Part shown: in pieces, positions 1-8,953 of the stretch
Layout: each line of letters begins with the position of its first letter
How positions within the stretch are numbered: the first letter of the stretch is position 1
Source: Bacteroidales bacterium
GTDB taxonomy: Bacteria > Bacteroidota > Bacteroidia > Bacteroidales > Bacteroidaceae
Reading direction: 5' to 3'
NCBI GenBank assembly: GCA_022784065.1
Contig: JALFUO010000086.1
Coordinates: 1-41,704 of the forward strand
DNA length: 41,704 bases
Notes under the pieces: generated by a model
What the model saw: only the letters and a program-made list of their open reading frames with translations
Told to the model about the DNA's origin: nothing
The model's database searches: none
Made by a program: the position numbers and the translations under genes

Positions 1-16
1 CCTTAAATTGGTTGGC

Positions 17-40
17 GGGCTTTTTGCAAAACGCCCCTAC
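17..40. repeat. Short GC-capped palindrome, family F copy 1
   Basis: The stretch reads GGGC, a T run, GCAAAA and CGCCCCTAC, and can fold into a short hairpin. The same palindrome occurs at 20595-20618, in altered or half form at 30046-30121, and at 41668-41697. It lies 75 bases before the first gene. The rest of 1-114 shows no gene; an ATG-proximal leader for the gene at 115 is all that can be said. Confidence 0.6.
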
Positions 41-114
41 TCTTGTGAGACCTTAATGGCAAACCCTATCAATTTGAGTGATTCAACCAACTCATATACC
101 TGTTACCCGATACT

Positions 115-1191
115 ATGGACGCACAACACCGTAGGCTTGCCTCGTTAGACATTCTGCGGGGCTTTGACCTCTTTCTGCTGGTATTCTTGCAGCCGGTGGC
201 GTGTGCCGTGTTGTGGCAGATAGACGCGCCCGCCACCCGCGCTATCCTTTTCCAGCTCGACCACGAGGCATGGGCGGGCTTCCGCGCGTGGGACTTGGTG
301 ATGCCGCTCTTCCTTTTTATCAGCGGCACGTCTATTCCGTTTTCCTTCGGCAAAATGCTGGCGAACGGCGGCAAGGCGGTGGTCTACCGCAAGGTGGCGA
401 AGCGCTTCGCCGTGCTGTTTCTCTTGGGAATGGTGGTGCAGGGCAACCTGCTCGGCCTCGACCCACACAATATTTATATATATACCAATACGCTGCAGGC
501 CATCGCCGCTGGCTATCTCATCACGGCTATGATAGTGCTGAACTTCAAGGTGAAAGGGCAAATCATAGCCGCCGCGCTGCTGCTTGCGGGCTACACCGTG
601 CCGATGATGCTCCTCGGCGACTATACGCCGGAGGGCAACTTTGCCCTAAGGCTCGATGCGCTGGTGCTGGGACGCTTTCAGGGCGACCCGTCCTATTCGT
701 GGATACTCAGTTCGCTGACGTTTGGCGTAACGGTGCTGCTCGGCGCGTTTGCCGGACAGATTATCAAGAAGCACGGCAAGGCCAATCCCGAAAAAGCCGC
801 GCGGCTCCTCTTTGCCATAGGCATGGCGCTGGTAGCGGCGGGGCTGCTGTGGAGTTTGGAAATGCCAATCATCAAGAGGATATGGACAGGCAGCATGACG
901 CTCTTCTCGGGCGGCTTGTGCTTCCTGCTGATGTGGCTCTTCTACTGGTGGATAGACGTGAAAGGGCACAGCCGAGGGCTGAATTGGCTCAAGATATACG
1001 GTATGAACTCCATTGCCGCCTACATGATAGGCGAGGTGGTGAACTTCCGCAGCGCGGTGCAGTCGGTGAGTTACGGGCTTGCGCCGCTTATGGGCAACTT
1101 CTTTGAGGCGTGGCTCACGTTCGGCAATTTCGCCATCGTATTTGCCCTGCTGCAGGCGATGTATCGCTGCGGCGTGTTCTTGAAGGTGTAA
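115..1191 (+). CDS. DUF5009 / HGSNAT-like multi-pass acyltransferase
   Basis: This 358-residue polytopic membrane protein begins with the SLDILRGFDLF motif typical of DUF5009 proteins and of heparan-alpha-glucosaminide N-acetyltransferase relatives. About ten hydrophobic segments follow. His50 in LDHEAWAGFRAWDL matches the position of the conserved histidine of HGSNAT (DLVFP-type motif just after it), which carries acetyl groups across the lysosomal membrane in animals. Other family hallmarks are NTLQAIAAGYL and the KRIWTGSMTLFSGG stretch. In bacteria the family is presumed to transfer acyl groups from the cytoplasm to a sugar or glycan outside the membrane; the substrate here is unknown. The first ATG fits the family start. 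The glycosidase gene downstream suggests, by context only, a link to glycan metabolism. Family is fairly certain, reaction is inferred. Confidence 0.85.
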   Translation: MDAQHRRLASLDILRGFDLFLLVFLQPVACAVLWQIDAPATRAILFQLDHEAWAGFRAWDLVMPLFLFISGTSIPFSFGKMLANGGKAVVYRKVAKRFAVLFLLGMVVQGNLLGLDPHNIYIYTNTLQAIAAGYLITAMIVLNFKVKGQIIAAALLLAGYTVPMMLLGDYTPEGNFALRLDALVLGRFQGDPSYSWILSSLTFGVTVLLGAFAGQIIKKHGKANPEKAARLLFAIGMALVAAGLLWSLEMPIIKRIWTGSMTLFSGGLCFLLMWLFYWWIDVKGHSRGLNWLKIYGMNSIAAYMIGEVVNFRSAVQSVSYGLAPLMGNFFEAWLTFGNFAIVFALLQAMYRCGVFLKV

Positions 1192-1235
1192 AAGCGAGGG
1201 ACGAAAGGGTTTAAGATAAAAACCGGTAAAAACAG

Positions 1236-1367
1236 TTTGCTGTTGGTGAAGCCCTTTCGGGTTCGCCGCCGGTCTTAAAGCCGAGTCTGTGACCCTATCG
1301 GTTCACGCCTCGTCCTTAATCCCTCCGGCTACGACCGTTAGAAAACGGTCGCTTCACCCACAGCAAG
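1236..1367 (-). repeat. Folded module A1 of element A
   Basis: The outer stem pairs TTTGCTGTTGGTGAAGC (1236-1252) with GCTTCACCCACAGCAAG (1351-1367), 15 of 17 positions matching. Read on the minus strand, an inner hairpin GACCGTTTTCTAACGGTC follows, then GGGATTAAGGACGAG and ACAGACTCGGCTTTAAG. The same order of blocks is seen in module B2 (14186-14312), showing homology despite sequence drift. Confidence 0.65.
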
Positions 1368-1446
1368 AAAAAACCATGAAAAACCCGTGAGACCTTGACA
1401 AGCGAAAAGCAAAAAACACTCCATTGCTGTTTTTAATGGTTTTTCC

Positions 1447-1573
1447 CTTGTGAGGCGTGAAGCGGGCGGGAACCGACCGCAGACTTTGCACATAAAGGAC
1501 GAGACGTGAGCATCTGCTCACAGGCTCGGGCATTATGTGCAAAGGCGTGCCGATAGGCTTCACGCCACACAAG
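1447..1573 (+). repeat. Folded module A2 of element A
   Basis: The outer stem pairs CTTGTGAGGCGTGAAGC (1447-1463) with GCTTCACGCCACACAAG (1557-1573), 16 of 17 matching. The conserved core GGGCGGGAACCGACCGCAG sits at 1464-1482 and is identical at 14203-14221. An inner hairpin GTGAGCATCTGCTCAC and a longer pairing of TTTGCACATAA with TTATGTGCAAA complete a cloverleaf-like fold. Confidence 0.7.
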
Positions 1574-1694
1574 CGGTTTTTAATTGGTTTTTATCCAAGG
1601 GTTGTCACTATCGACACACCAATCTCTGCCCCCTACTCCATTGACAAAACAACTTTTTATTAACTCTATATTATCAACCTAAAACCTCTGTGTA

Positions 1695-4600
1695 ATGCTT
1701 ATGAAAAAGTATTTCTCTTTGATGGCCCTGCTCCTGTGCTTTGCAGGACAGGCGTGGGCCGACAAGATTGAGGCGTCCACGACCGACCCGTCAAACGGTA
1801 AGCCGGAACACCTCTACACAATGGTGAGCGGCAACGGCTATTACGCCAATGGCTACACCGCCCCCACGCAGACAGACGAGAACAAAGCGCTGTTTGCCTT
1901 CTATTCCGCAGGCGTCTCTGATGCCTACTACATTTACTGCTACACTTCCAAGAAGTGGCTGAGCTACACCAAAGCTTCAAGCTACAGCAACAAAACCGGC
2001 TTTATCTCGCTGTCCGACAGCAAGACCACCGGTACTTACTTCCAGTGTCGCAACTATTCGGGCGACAACTACGACATCGCTCCGTACAACACTACCAGTG
2101 TTGCCACCAAGTACCTCAACTGGTACACGGGCATAGGCTCAAACAACCCCTTAGACGGCACCGTTACGCTTGGCCTTTGGCAGGATAACGGTTCAAACGA
2201 CGCCGGCAGTCGCTGGCAGTTTGCCGAAGCCATTATCCAGACCCACACCTACACCATCGTGGCTCCCGCCGGCACAACCGTTACCGTTAACGGCACGGCT
2301 TACACCAACGGCCAGACCGTGACCAGCGAAGGCCGCCTGCAAAAGAGCGCGGTGAGCGCAACGGCACAAGAGGGCAAGTTTGTCATTATCTCCGTGAACG
2401 ACGTGACGAAGACCATCACCGTGGCCTACGCCACCATTCCCGAGCAGCCCGCCACCACGGCCTACACCAACGCCGTGCTCTATCCCGCGCAGCAGGAAGC
2501 CGTGGGCGAAGCCAAAGTGGCAACGACCGCCGACACCTACACGCTCTACAACAACGTGCTGGCTGCCTCGTTCGTAAAGGCTAACAACTCGCTCTACTTC
2601 GCCGGCTCCAACGCTATGAACCTCCTCCCCGGCACGGAAATCTTTACCGTGGCCTTCGGTTCGGGCGACAACGTACCCGCTTCTGCCATGACGCTCAACA
2701 GCGTAGAAATGCAAACCCTCACGGGCGAAAGCACGGCCGTGGGCGGTGCAGAGCACTACAACGGCCACGCACTCGTTGCCAACTACACATATACTTATAA
2801 GGGCGCAACGGTGAACATCGTGTGGAAAGCCGTGCTTCGCGACGGCAGCCATTACCTCCGCACCGAAATGGAGCTCACGGGCGAGAACGACGTGGATATG
2901 TACAACGTCATTCCCCTGCTCTACAATGTGGACACGAATGCCGCAGGCTCTACGCCCGCCACTGTGGGCAACACACGCGGCGCGGTGCTGATGAGCAACA
3001 AGATCTTCGCCGGCCTTGAAAGCCCCGTGGCTTATAACACCGTGGGCGAGGCCGCAGGCACGGAAGACAACTACACGCTCACCACGACGCTCGATCCCAT
3101 TTCGCTCACGGCTTCTTCTTGGAGCACGGTGGCAAGCGCCAGCCTGCCCAACCGCGTTATCGAGGCCACGGGCGCAAACTATCCCAACGTGCTCGCTTAT
3201 GTCAAGGACGGCGTGACGCTCGAAGCTAATCAGAAGGTAGAAATCACCGTGGCTTACACCAGCGGCAACCACCGCCTCAATTTCGGCGGCGCAGACCTCC
3301 TCGACGCTTCCAACGACGTGGCCGCCAGCGATTACCACTCTGGTTATTCTGGCAATGAGCACAGCAACAACACCTTCACCTTCTCTGCTCCCTACGCCGG
3401 CACTTTCAAGCTCCGCGTATTCGTTGAGAAAGCAAGCGAAGAGGTAGATGCCAGCTCTACGATGACCGTGAAGATTTACACGCCGAAGGGAGGCGCAACC
3501 ATCACCACTGACGTAGTGGGCATCCAAGGCCTTTGGAGCCGCAACACGACGCTCGCCGCCGGCGAAACCTGGAAGATTAGCGGCGTTGTGGGCCTGATTG
3601 CCCAGGACGGCTCGCAGGACAACAGCAATATCCACAAGACGCAGAAGCGCCGCTCGTTCCTCGCCTACTCCGAACGCGAACGCGCAGTGCCCTGGCGTGC
3701 TTATCCCTGCTACATCTCTTGGTATGAACTGAACATCGACCGCAACAACGCTGCCAATCCTACCAACAACATGAACGCCAATCAGGTGCTCGACGTGCTC
3801 AACCACTGGAAGAGCGACTTCTACGATGTTTACGGCGTAGGTCCTAAGAGTTTCGTCATCGACGACGGCTGGGACAACTACGGCACGTGGACCTTCCACG
3901 CAGGCTTCCCCAACGAAATGCGCGACATGGCCGCTAAGGCAGCCGAGATGGGCGCAGGCGTTGGCGCATGGCTCGGCCCGGTGGGCGGTTACGGCACCAG
4001 CGGTAACTACCGCCGCAAGTATTGGACCGACAAGGGGCAGTCTATGGTGCTTTCTAACCCCAACTACTACGCAACGTTTAAGGCAGCCGCCGAAAATCTC
4101 ACGAAGAACCAGGGCGACTTCAACTTCTTCAAGTTCGACGGTATCTCCGCACAGTTCTCTGCCGTTGGTCCCGATACAGGCGACACGGGCAATGAGAACG
4201 CCGAAGGCATTATCCGCCTCGAACGCTACGTACGTGAAGAACTCAAGCGCGACATCTTCTTCAACACCACTGTCGGCACATGGGCAAGCCCCTTCTGGTA
4301 CCACTACACCGACGCTACGTGGCGTCAGGAAGGCGACTACGGCACGATTGGCAACAACAGCATCGACCGCGAAAACTGGATTACCTACCGCGACCGCCTC
4401 GTTTACCAGAACTACGTAACGAACTCTCCCATCTGCCCCATCAACACGCTGATGACCCACGGCTTCATTCTCTCTACCCACGGACAGGTGAGCAAGAACA
4501 TGGATTACGAGCCCGCACGCCGCGAACTGCGCTGCGCTTTCGTATGCGGCTCTGGCATGGTGGAACTCTACAACGACTATGAACGCATGAACAGCATCAA

Positions 4601-6071
4601 CGGCGGCGCACTCTGGGGCGACCTCGCCGAGTGCATCAGGTGGCAGAAGAAGAATGCCGACGTATTGCCCGACGCTCACTGGGTGGGCGGCAATCCCTGG
4701 GACGGTTCAAAAGCCAACGTTTACGGCTGGGCTTCTTGGAACGGCACGAAGGCTACCCTCGCCCTGCGCAACGGCGGCAACTCTTCGCAGACCTACACCT
4801 TCACGCTCCGCGACGCGCTCAACATTCCTGCCAACGTGAACGGCGCGATGTACTTCGTTAAGTCGTTCAGCGTACAGGATGCGCTTCAAGGCTTTGCAGA
4901 AGGCCAGGCCATCAGCTACGACACGCAGCTTACCGTGACGCTCCCCGGCAGCAGCCTGTTCGTCTTCGACGGCTCGCTCTCCGAAGTAGAAGCTCCGTCC
5001 AACACGTTCACCTTCACGGCTTCCGACCCTGAAAACGGCAGCCGCCTCGAAAGCCTCAGCACCATTACGCTGACTTTCGCCGATGAAGTGGGCCTCGTAA
5101 GCGAAACGGCCCTCGAAGTGAAAGACGCTTCCAACACGACCGTTACCACCGCCGCCTTCGCCAAGAGCGAGACCGACGGCACGAAGGTAATCGTTACGCT
5201 CGCAGACGAAATCGCCACCAACGGCACGTACCGCATCGCAGTGCCCGAGAAGTTCATCTTCGACAGCAACGTTGATACCTCAGCCGAGGACAAGGGCGTA
5301 AGCAACGGCGCAACCTACAACCCCGCGTTCAACCTCTCTTACACGATTAAGGTTGCCGAGGACTATCCCGTCAACTTCGACAAGGACGCTTCTGCCACCC
5401 GCACCGACCGCTACATCAACAGCATCACTCTGACCGAAAGCGGACAGACGGCGCAAAGCGTCACCCTTTCCAGCCGCAAGCCTTACATCGACCTCACGGA
5501 AGACGAGAATGCGCAATTCACCTGCACCGCAGGCAGCACGCTGACAACAACGTTTGACTGGGAAGGTTCTTGGATGCACGGCTACGTGTTCATCGATATC
5601 GACAACGACAAGCACTTCTCTTTCACCGAAGGCAGCACCACGCAGACCGACACGGAAGTTTATGCTTTCTCGTTCTACTCGGGCAATTTCAACGACGACA
5701 GCAGCGGCTATAACTCGGCAGGCACCCGTCTTACGGGCAATGCCCGCGCTGTGGTTAATCCTCCCTCGTTCACCGCTCCCAGCACGAACGGCACGTACCG
5801 CATTCGCTTCAAAATCGACTGGAACAGCGTAGACCCGGGCGGTCAGCTCGCAGCAGACGGCACGGCTACCGGTGCTAACGGTATCATCGCCAACGGCGGA
5901 CAGATTGTCGACGCCCTGCTCACCATCACGGGCGGCATTGACACGGGCATCGACAACCTCAACACCGAAAGCAAGACGAAGGACGTGATGTATGACCTCA
6001 GCGGCCGCCGCCTCAACGCAGCACCCGCACAGGGCGTATTTATCCTCAACGGCAAAAAGGTTATCAAATAA
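1695..6071 (+). CDS. Large secreted clan GH-D glycosidase (alpha-galactosidase-like) with GEVED and T9SS-like tail
   Basis: This 1458-residue protein starts with a signal peptide (residues about 1-22; ATG at 1695 or, equally possible, 1701). A lectin-like N-terminal part and a beta-rich supersandwich-like region (about 260-640) precede a TIM-barrel region (about 680-1010). The barrel has the DDGW motif (Asp723-Asp724) and the FFKFDG motif with candidate nucleophile Asp815. A DATWRQEGDYG stretch (873-881) probably holds the acid/base. These are hallmarks of GH27/GH36/GH31-type clan D enzymes acting on alpha-linked galactose or related sugars. An Ig-like domain (about 1101-1210), a GEVED-like domain (about 1290-1400) and a C-terminal YDLSGRRL...GVFILNGKK tail follow; the tail resembles T9SS sorting signals. 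It is expected at the cell surface or outside. The precise family and substrate cannot be set by eye. A strong terminator follows at 6101. Confidence 0.8.
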   Translation: MLMKKYFSLMALLLCFAGQAWADKIEASTTDPSNGKPEHLYTMVSGNGYYANGYTAPTQTDENKALFAFYSAGVSDAYYIYCYTSKKWLSYTKASSYSNKTGFISLSDSKTTGTYFQCRNYSGDNYDIAPYNTTSVATKYLNWYTGIGSNNPLDGTVTLGLWQDNGSNDAGSRWQFAEAIIQTHTYTIVAPAGTTVTVNGTAYTNGQTVTSEGRLQKSAVSATAQEGKFVIISVNDVTKTITVAYATIPEQPATTAYTNAVLYPAQQEAVGEAKVATTADTYTLYNNVLAASFVKANNSLYFAGSNAMNLLPGTEIFTVAFGSGDNVPASAMTLNSVEMQTLTGESTAVGGAEHYNGHALVANYTYTYKGATVNIVWKAVLRDGSHYLRTEMELTGENDVDMYNVIPLLYNVDTNAAGSTPATVGNTRGAVLMSNKIFAGLESPVAYNTVGEAAGTEDNYTLTTTLDPISLTASSWSTVASASLPNRVIEATGANYPNVLAYVKDGVTLEANQKVEITVAYTSGNHRLNFGGADLLDASNDVAASDYHSGYSGNEHSNNTFTFSAPYAGTFKLRVFVEKASEEVDASSTMTVKIYTPKGGATITTDVVGIQGLWSRNTTLAAGETWKISGVVGLIAQDGSQDNSNIHKTQKRRSFLAYSERERAVPWRAYPCYISWYELNIDRNNAANPTNNMNANQVLDVLNHWKSDFYDVYGVGPKSFVIDDGWDNYGTWTFHAGFPNEMRDMAAKAAEMGAGVGAWLGPVGGYGTSGNYRRKYWTDKGQSMVLSNPNYYATFKAAAENLTKNQGDFNFFKFDGISAQFSAVGPDTGDTGNENAEGIIRLERYVREELKRDIFFNTTVGTWASPFWYHYTDATWRQEGDYGTIGNNSIDRENWITYRDRLVYQNYVTNSPICPINTLMTHGFILSTHGQVSKNMDYEPARRELRCAFVCGSGMVELYNDYERMNSINGGALWGDLAECIRWQKKNADVLPDAHWVGGNPWDGSKANVYGWASWNGTKATLALRNGGNSSQTYTFTLRDALNIPANVNGAMYFVKSFSVQDALQGFAEGQAISYDTQLTVTLPGSSLFVFDGSLSEVEAPSNTFTFTASDPENGSRLESLSTITLTFADEVGLVSETALEVKDASNTTVTTAAFAKSETDGTKVIVTLADEIATNGTYRIAVPEKFIFDSNVDTSAEDKGVSNGATYNPAFNLSYTIKVAEDYPVNFDKDASATRTDRYINSITLTESGQTAQSVTLSSRKPYIDLTEDENAQFTCTAGSTLTTTFDWEGSWMHGYVFIDIDNDKHFSFTEGSTTQTDTEVYAFSFYSGNFNDDSSGYNSAGTRLTGNARAVVNPPSFTAPSTNGTYRIRFKIDWNSVDPGGQLAADGTATGANGIIANGGQIVDALLTITGGIDTGIDNLNTESKTKDVMYDLSGRRLNAAPAQGVFILNGKKVIK

Positions 6072-6100
6072 AGTATAACCCCAACAACCCCCTAAACGCA

Positions 6101-6138
6101 ACTCCGCACGCAGAACGCTCTGCGTGCGGAGTTTTTTT
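6101..6138 (+). terminator. Rho-independent terminator after the GH-D glycosidase
   Basis: A perfect 14-bp stem (ACTCCGCACGCAGA with its complement, 6101-6132), a 4-base loop, and a run of seven T follow the stop codon by 29 bases. Confidence 0.92.
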
Positions 6139-6330
6139 GTGCGCTGGCAAGGAGGGGGGCTTATGTAAATGCCGTGCAAACGAGCGCTGAGCCAAGTGCG
6201 TTCGGGCAGTGCCGAGTGAAGCCTACTTTATGAAAAACGCCTCGGAAATGAGGCGTGCATTGATTGATGCTATGCGGCGCTCACAACAACAACAGGGCTT
6301 ACAGCGTGTCGAACCTCTCCCATATAACGC
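6139..6330. other. Gene-free stretch with decayed repeat
   Basis: Between two stem-loops this stretch holds a degraded relative of repeat family C (GTGCAAACGAGCGCTGAGCC... GTGCCGAG, about 6172-6219) and a small hairpin GCCTCGGAAATGAGGC near 6239-6254. No convincing gene is visible. Confidence 0.4.
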
Positions 6331-6369
6331 AACGCCGCCCGCAGGACAATCATTCCTGCGGGCGGCGTT
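6331..6369. terminator. Strong stem-loop, probable terminator for the GH20 operon
   Basis: AACGCCGCCCGCAGG (6331-6345) pairs perfectly with 6355-6369 across a 9-base loop. It lies 22 bases past the stop of the minus-strand GH20 gene and converges with the glycosidase terminator. The T tract on the minus strand is poor, so efficiency is uncertain. Confidence 0.65.
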
Positions 6370-6391
6370 TATTTCAGAGATTTGCAAACGG

Positions 6392-8455
6392 CTACAAGTG
6401 GTTTTCCACTTTGAGGTTGGTCACCTTGCTCTTGAAGTTGCCTGCACGGCGCAAGGGGAAGACCAGCGTGCGCTGATAGTAAATCTTATCGGCGGGGTCG
6501 TAAACCTTAGGTTCGAAGAGGGCAGCCTCGCCGCGCTGATAGTGCGCACGGTTGCTCTCGCGCACCACGTAGAGCGTCTTAGGTCCGAGTTCTTCCTTCT
6601 GCTGCCCGTTTTCGAGCAGGCGCGTCATGCGGTTGTTGCCCTGTATGGTCAGCGTAACGGTGCGCCCTTCGGGAATGCGGTAGTTGAAGGTATTGAGATA
6701 ACCGTCGCGCATAAAGCCGAGTTTGCCCTGCTCGGGGTCGGCAAGATAGAAAGTGGCGTTGTCGGAGGAGAAGAGCACCGTGCCTTTTTCCTCTTTTTGG
6801 CCCTCAACCGTAAAGGTGACGGAATAGTCGTAGCCTATTTCCTCAAAGCCGGTTTCGCTGCCGGGCAGTACTTCTGCTTGCTCAAGCACGGTGGCAGGCT
6901 GCGTGCCGTAGCGTGCCAGTTCGTTCACGCCGGGAGCCTCGTGCAGCTGCCAGCGGTTTTTGTCGAAGTCGGCATAAGGCAGCGTGGTGAGTTTTCCCGT
7001 CCACGTCTTGGCGGCAATGGTCTGCAAGGCAGGATACACGCGGTGGTGAATGTCTTTCACGGAGATACCGTTGCCGGCGTGGTCGTTCCAAACGGCAAAC
7101 ATGCCGCCGAGGATAGCGGGGTCGTTTTCTTCAAACTTCTCGCCGCCGATAGTGGCCGGCGTCCAAGCATCGTAGAGCCACTGGCAGTTGAGATAGTCGT
7201 AATAGTAACCGGCGGCGGGCACGATGTAAGAGAAGCCGTCGCTGATGCTCACGAGTTTATATCCCTGCTCCTTCATGTCGCGCGGCTGTGCAAAGCCGTT
7301 GTACCAGCAGTCCATGATGACGTTTTCGGACTTAACAGGCGTGTTGCCGTTGGCGTGCGTGAGCGCACCCCAGAGGACGGCCTGCTTGCCATATTTCTCC
7401 ACATATTTAATATAGTGGTCGGTATATTCGCGGAACTTCTCAACGACTTCTTTCTTGGCGTTGGAATATTCGTCCGTGCCGATATGCACGCGCTTGCCGC
7501 GGAACACGGGCTCCTTGCCGCTGAGATATTCGTCGAAGAGCGCGTCCATAAACTTATAGGTCTCGGGATTGAAAAGGTCGAGGTGGTCTGCGCCATACTC
7601 CTTGCTGGCCAGTTCAGGCTTGTAGTGGGTGAAGGCGAGCGAGTGCGCCGGGCTATCTATTTCGGGAATGATTTCCACGCCCTGCTGCTCTGCCCACTTT
7701 TGCAGGTCGATAAATTCCTGCTTCGTGTAAGAGCCGTCCTTTGCCGTGAGGCCGGGATAAGTGTCGCACTGTAAGCGGAAAGCGGCCTGCGTCTTGCTCC
7801 AATCGTCACCAAAGAACTGCTTGAAGCCGTTGTCGTTGAGGTGAATTTGCAGCGTGTTCATCTTGTAATAGGCCATGATGCTCACGAGGTTGCGCAAGTA
7901 AGCCATGGGAATGTACTTGCGGCCGCAGTCAATCATGAAGCCACGCAGGGGATACTGCGGCACGTCGGTTGCCACGCCCTTGGGGAGGCTGGCTACGCCG
8001 TTTTTGTCGCAGATTTGCAGCACGGTGCGCGTAGCCCACTGCAAGCCCTGTATCGTCTGGGCGTGGAGACTGACGCCTTGGCCTACGGTCATGCGGTAGC
8101 CCTCTTTGCCGAGATTGCCGAGGGGCTTAAGCGTGAGGGTGATGTCGCCTGCTTTTGGCCTGCCCTTTGACACAGCCATCGGCTTGCCCGTCACTTGGCG
8201 GAATTGCTGGGCAAAAAGTTCTGCGAGGCTGTTGAGCGCGGCAGACTTGCCATTTACGATAACGCGCCCGGAGAGTTCGAGCGTGCCTTCCGCGCCTTGC
8301 CATTCTGTGATTTCGGGCACGGTGAAAGGTTTGGGATTAACGGTCTGCGCCTTTGCTGCCGGCGTGAGCAGGAGGGCGGCGATCAACAGGGCGAACAACC
8401 CCATCATGCGTTTGTTTTTCTTCATCATATCAAGATTAGATTTAAGGGTGTTCAT
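6392..8455 (-). CDS. Secreted GH20 beta-N-acetylhexosaminidase
   Basis: The product is about 687 residues and removes terminal beta-linked GlcNAc or GalNAc from glycans. A signal peptide (MMKKNKRMMGLFALLIAALL, ending near AKAQ) follows ATG 8455; starts at 8428 or 8425 are equally good, and the long upstream extension to 8572 is out of place because it covers the preceding gene. An N-terminal GH20b-like domain leads into a barrel with PEIDSPAHS and HIGTDEY, where Asp328-Glu329 is the catalytic pair that stabilises the oxazolinium intermediate and protonates the bond. HIGTDEY replaces the commoner HIGGDE. A beta-sandwich of about 130 residues ends the protein. It follows the small gene at 8461 by 5 bases, so they are cotranscribed. 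Likely periplasmic or surface-bound, used for mucin or N-glycan foraging. Confidence 0.93.
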   Translation of the reverse strand: MNTLKSNLDMMKKNKRMMGLFALLIAALLLTPAAKAQTVNPKPFTVPEITEWQGAEGTLELSGRVIVNGKSAALNSLAELFAQQFRQVTGKPMAVSKGRPKAGDITLTLKPLGNLGKEGYRMTVGQGVSLHAQTIQGLQWATRTVLQICDKNGVASLPKGVATDVPQYPLRGFMIDCGRKYIPMAYLRNLVSIMAYYKMNTLQIHLNDNGFKQFFGDDWSKTQAAFRLQCDTYPGLTAKDGSYTKQEFIDLQKWAEQQGVEIIPEIDSPAHSLAFTHYKPELASKEYGADHLDLFNPETYKFMDALFDEYLSGKEPVFRGKRVHIGTDEYSNAKKEVVEKFREYTDHYIKYVEKYGKQAVLWGALTHANGNTPVKSENVIMDCWYNGFAQPRDMKEQGYKLVSISDGFSYIVPAAGYYYDYLNCQWLYDAWTPATIGGEKFEENDPAILGGMFAVWNDHAGNGISVKDIHHRVYPALQTIAAKTWTGKLTTLPYADFDKNRWQLHEAPGVNELARYGTQPATVLEQAEVLPGSETGFEEIGYDYSVTFTVEGQKEEKGTVLFSSDNATFYLADPEQGKLGFMRDGYLNTFNYRIPEGRTVTLTIQGNNRMTRLLENGQQKEELGPKTLYVVRESNRAHYQRGEAALFEPKVYDPADKIYYQRTLVFPLRRAGNFKSKVTNLKVENHL

Positions 8456-8460
8456 ATCAA

Positions 8461-8790
8461 TCAAAAATTCTCTTCGTCGAAATCGAGCTGCGCCTCGACG
8501 AACGGGGTAAGTTCTGCCGTCGTGAAGTCGCCGATGCCCTCTTTCTTGGCCTTGGCAGCGAGGTATTCGCACACGGCATCGATGTTGATGTCGATAAAAC
8601 CGTTCTTATCGGGCTCGGCATCGAGCACGCCGCTCTCGGCATAATATTCCACTGCGAGGTCGAGGAAGTAGTAAATCACATCTTCGGGAAACTTCTCTTT
8701 GAGTTCTTCGGGCAAATGCTCCTGTATGTATGCCACGGCGCGCGCGTCTTCGGCGGCGTCTGCCAAGAGTTCTTCTTCTAAGGATGACAT
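8461..8790 (-). CDS. Small acidic conserved hypothetical protein
   Basis: The 109-residue product starts MSSLEEELLADAAED at 8790, the first ATG after a poorly coding upstream stretch that carries a family C repeat. It is strongly acidic and helical with no signal peptide or membrane segment, so it is cytoplasmic. A DKNGFIDINIDAV stretch looks superficially like an EF-hand loop, but a second loop is not evident. It lies 5 bases ahead of the GH20 gene and is probably cotranscribed. I do not recognise a characterised family; related small proteins are, to my knowledge, common in Bacteroidales. Confidence 0.75.
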   Translation of the reverse strand: MSSLEEELLADAAEDARAVAYIQEHLPEELKEKFPEDVIYYFLDLAVEYYAESGVLDAEPDKNGFIDINIDAVCEYLAAKAKKEGIGDFTTAELTPFVEAQLDFDEENF

Positions 8791-8815
8791 AATTTCTCTT
8801 TTTAGAAAAAATAAA

Positions 8816-8872
8816 AATTTGTGCAAGGCGAGAGCAGAAGCCAAGTTTACTTGGATTATGCCGAGCCGCCGC
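8816..8872. repeat. Repeat family C copy (GTGCAAGGC...GCCGAGCC)
   Basis: TTTGTGCAAGGC, an imperfect palindrome around CCAAGTTTACTTGG, then TATGCCGAGCCGC. The same layout occurs at 23651-23700 in a perfect form. It lies 25 bases upstream of the gene starting at 8790, so it may sit in its leader. Confidence 0.6.
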
Positions 8873-8890
8873 CAAATGTGCATTAATATG

Positions 8891-8936
8891 AAAAGCACCA
8901 AGCCGAACGCTTTGCAGGCAGCGTCTGGTTTGGTGC
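8891..8936 (-). terminator. Terminator after trxA
   Basis: On the minus strand GCACCAAACCAGACGC pairs with GCGTTCGGCTTGGTGC over a short loop and is followed by TTTT. It sits 18 bases past the thioredoxin stop and separates that operon from the gene at 8790. Confidence 0.75.
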
Positions 8937-8953
8937 GCAAAAATTAGATTTGA

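Larger units (their letters stand above)
1215..1595. mobile_element. TIR-bounded composite element A (381 bp, MITE-like)
   Basis: The left end 1215-1233 reads GATAAAAACCGGTAAAAAC and the right end 1576-1595 is its near reverse complement (GTTTTTAATTGGTTTTTATC). Inside are two folded modules facing each other, 1236-1367 and 1447-1573. Their reverse-complement relation is clear: both carry GAAGC..., TTAAGGACGAG-like and ACAGGCTCGG-like or ACAGACTCGG blocks. The centre near 1368-1396 holds AACCCGTGAGACCTT. The same architecture, inverted, recurs at 13947-14332. No open frame of note lies within, so a non-autonomous element or a structured RNA locus are the main options. It fills most of the 503-base gap between the genes at 115 and 1695. 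Confidence 0.7.

Noticed and set aside
1215-1595. Element A as an insertion sequence
   Set aside because: It is 381 bp with no transposase-like open frame on either strand; kept as a MITE-like or structured element.
2193-4679. Long antisense open frame opposite the GH-D glycosidase
   Set aside because: It mirrors the strong codon bias of the real gene, has low-complexity Val/Ala/His-rich sequence and no recognisable domain.
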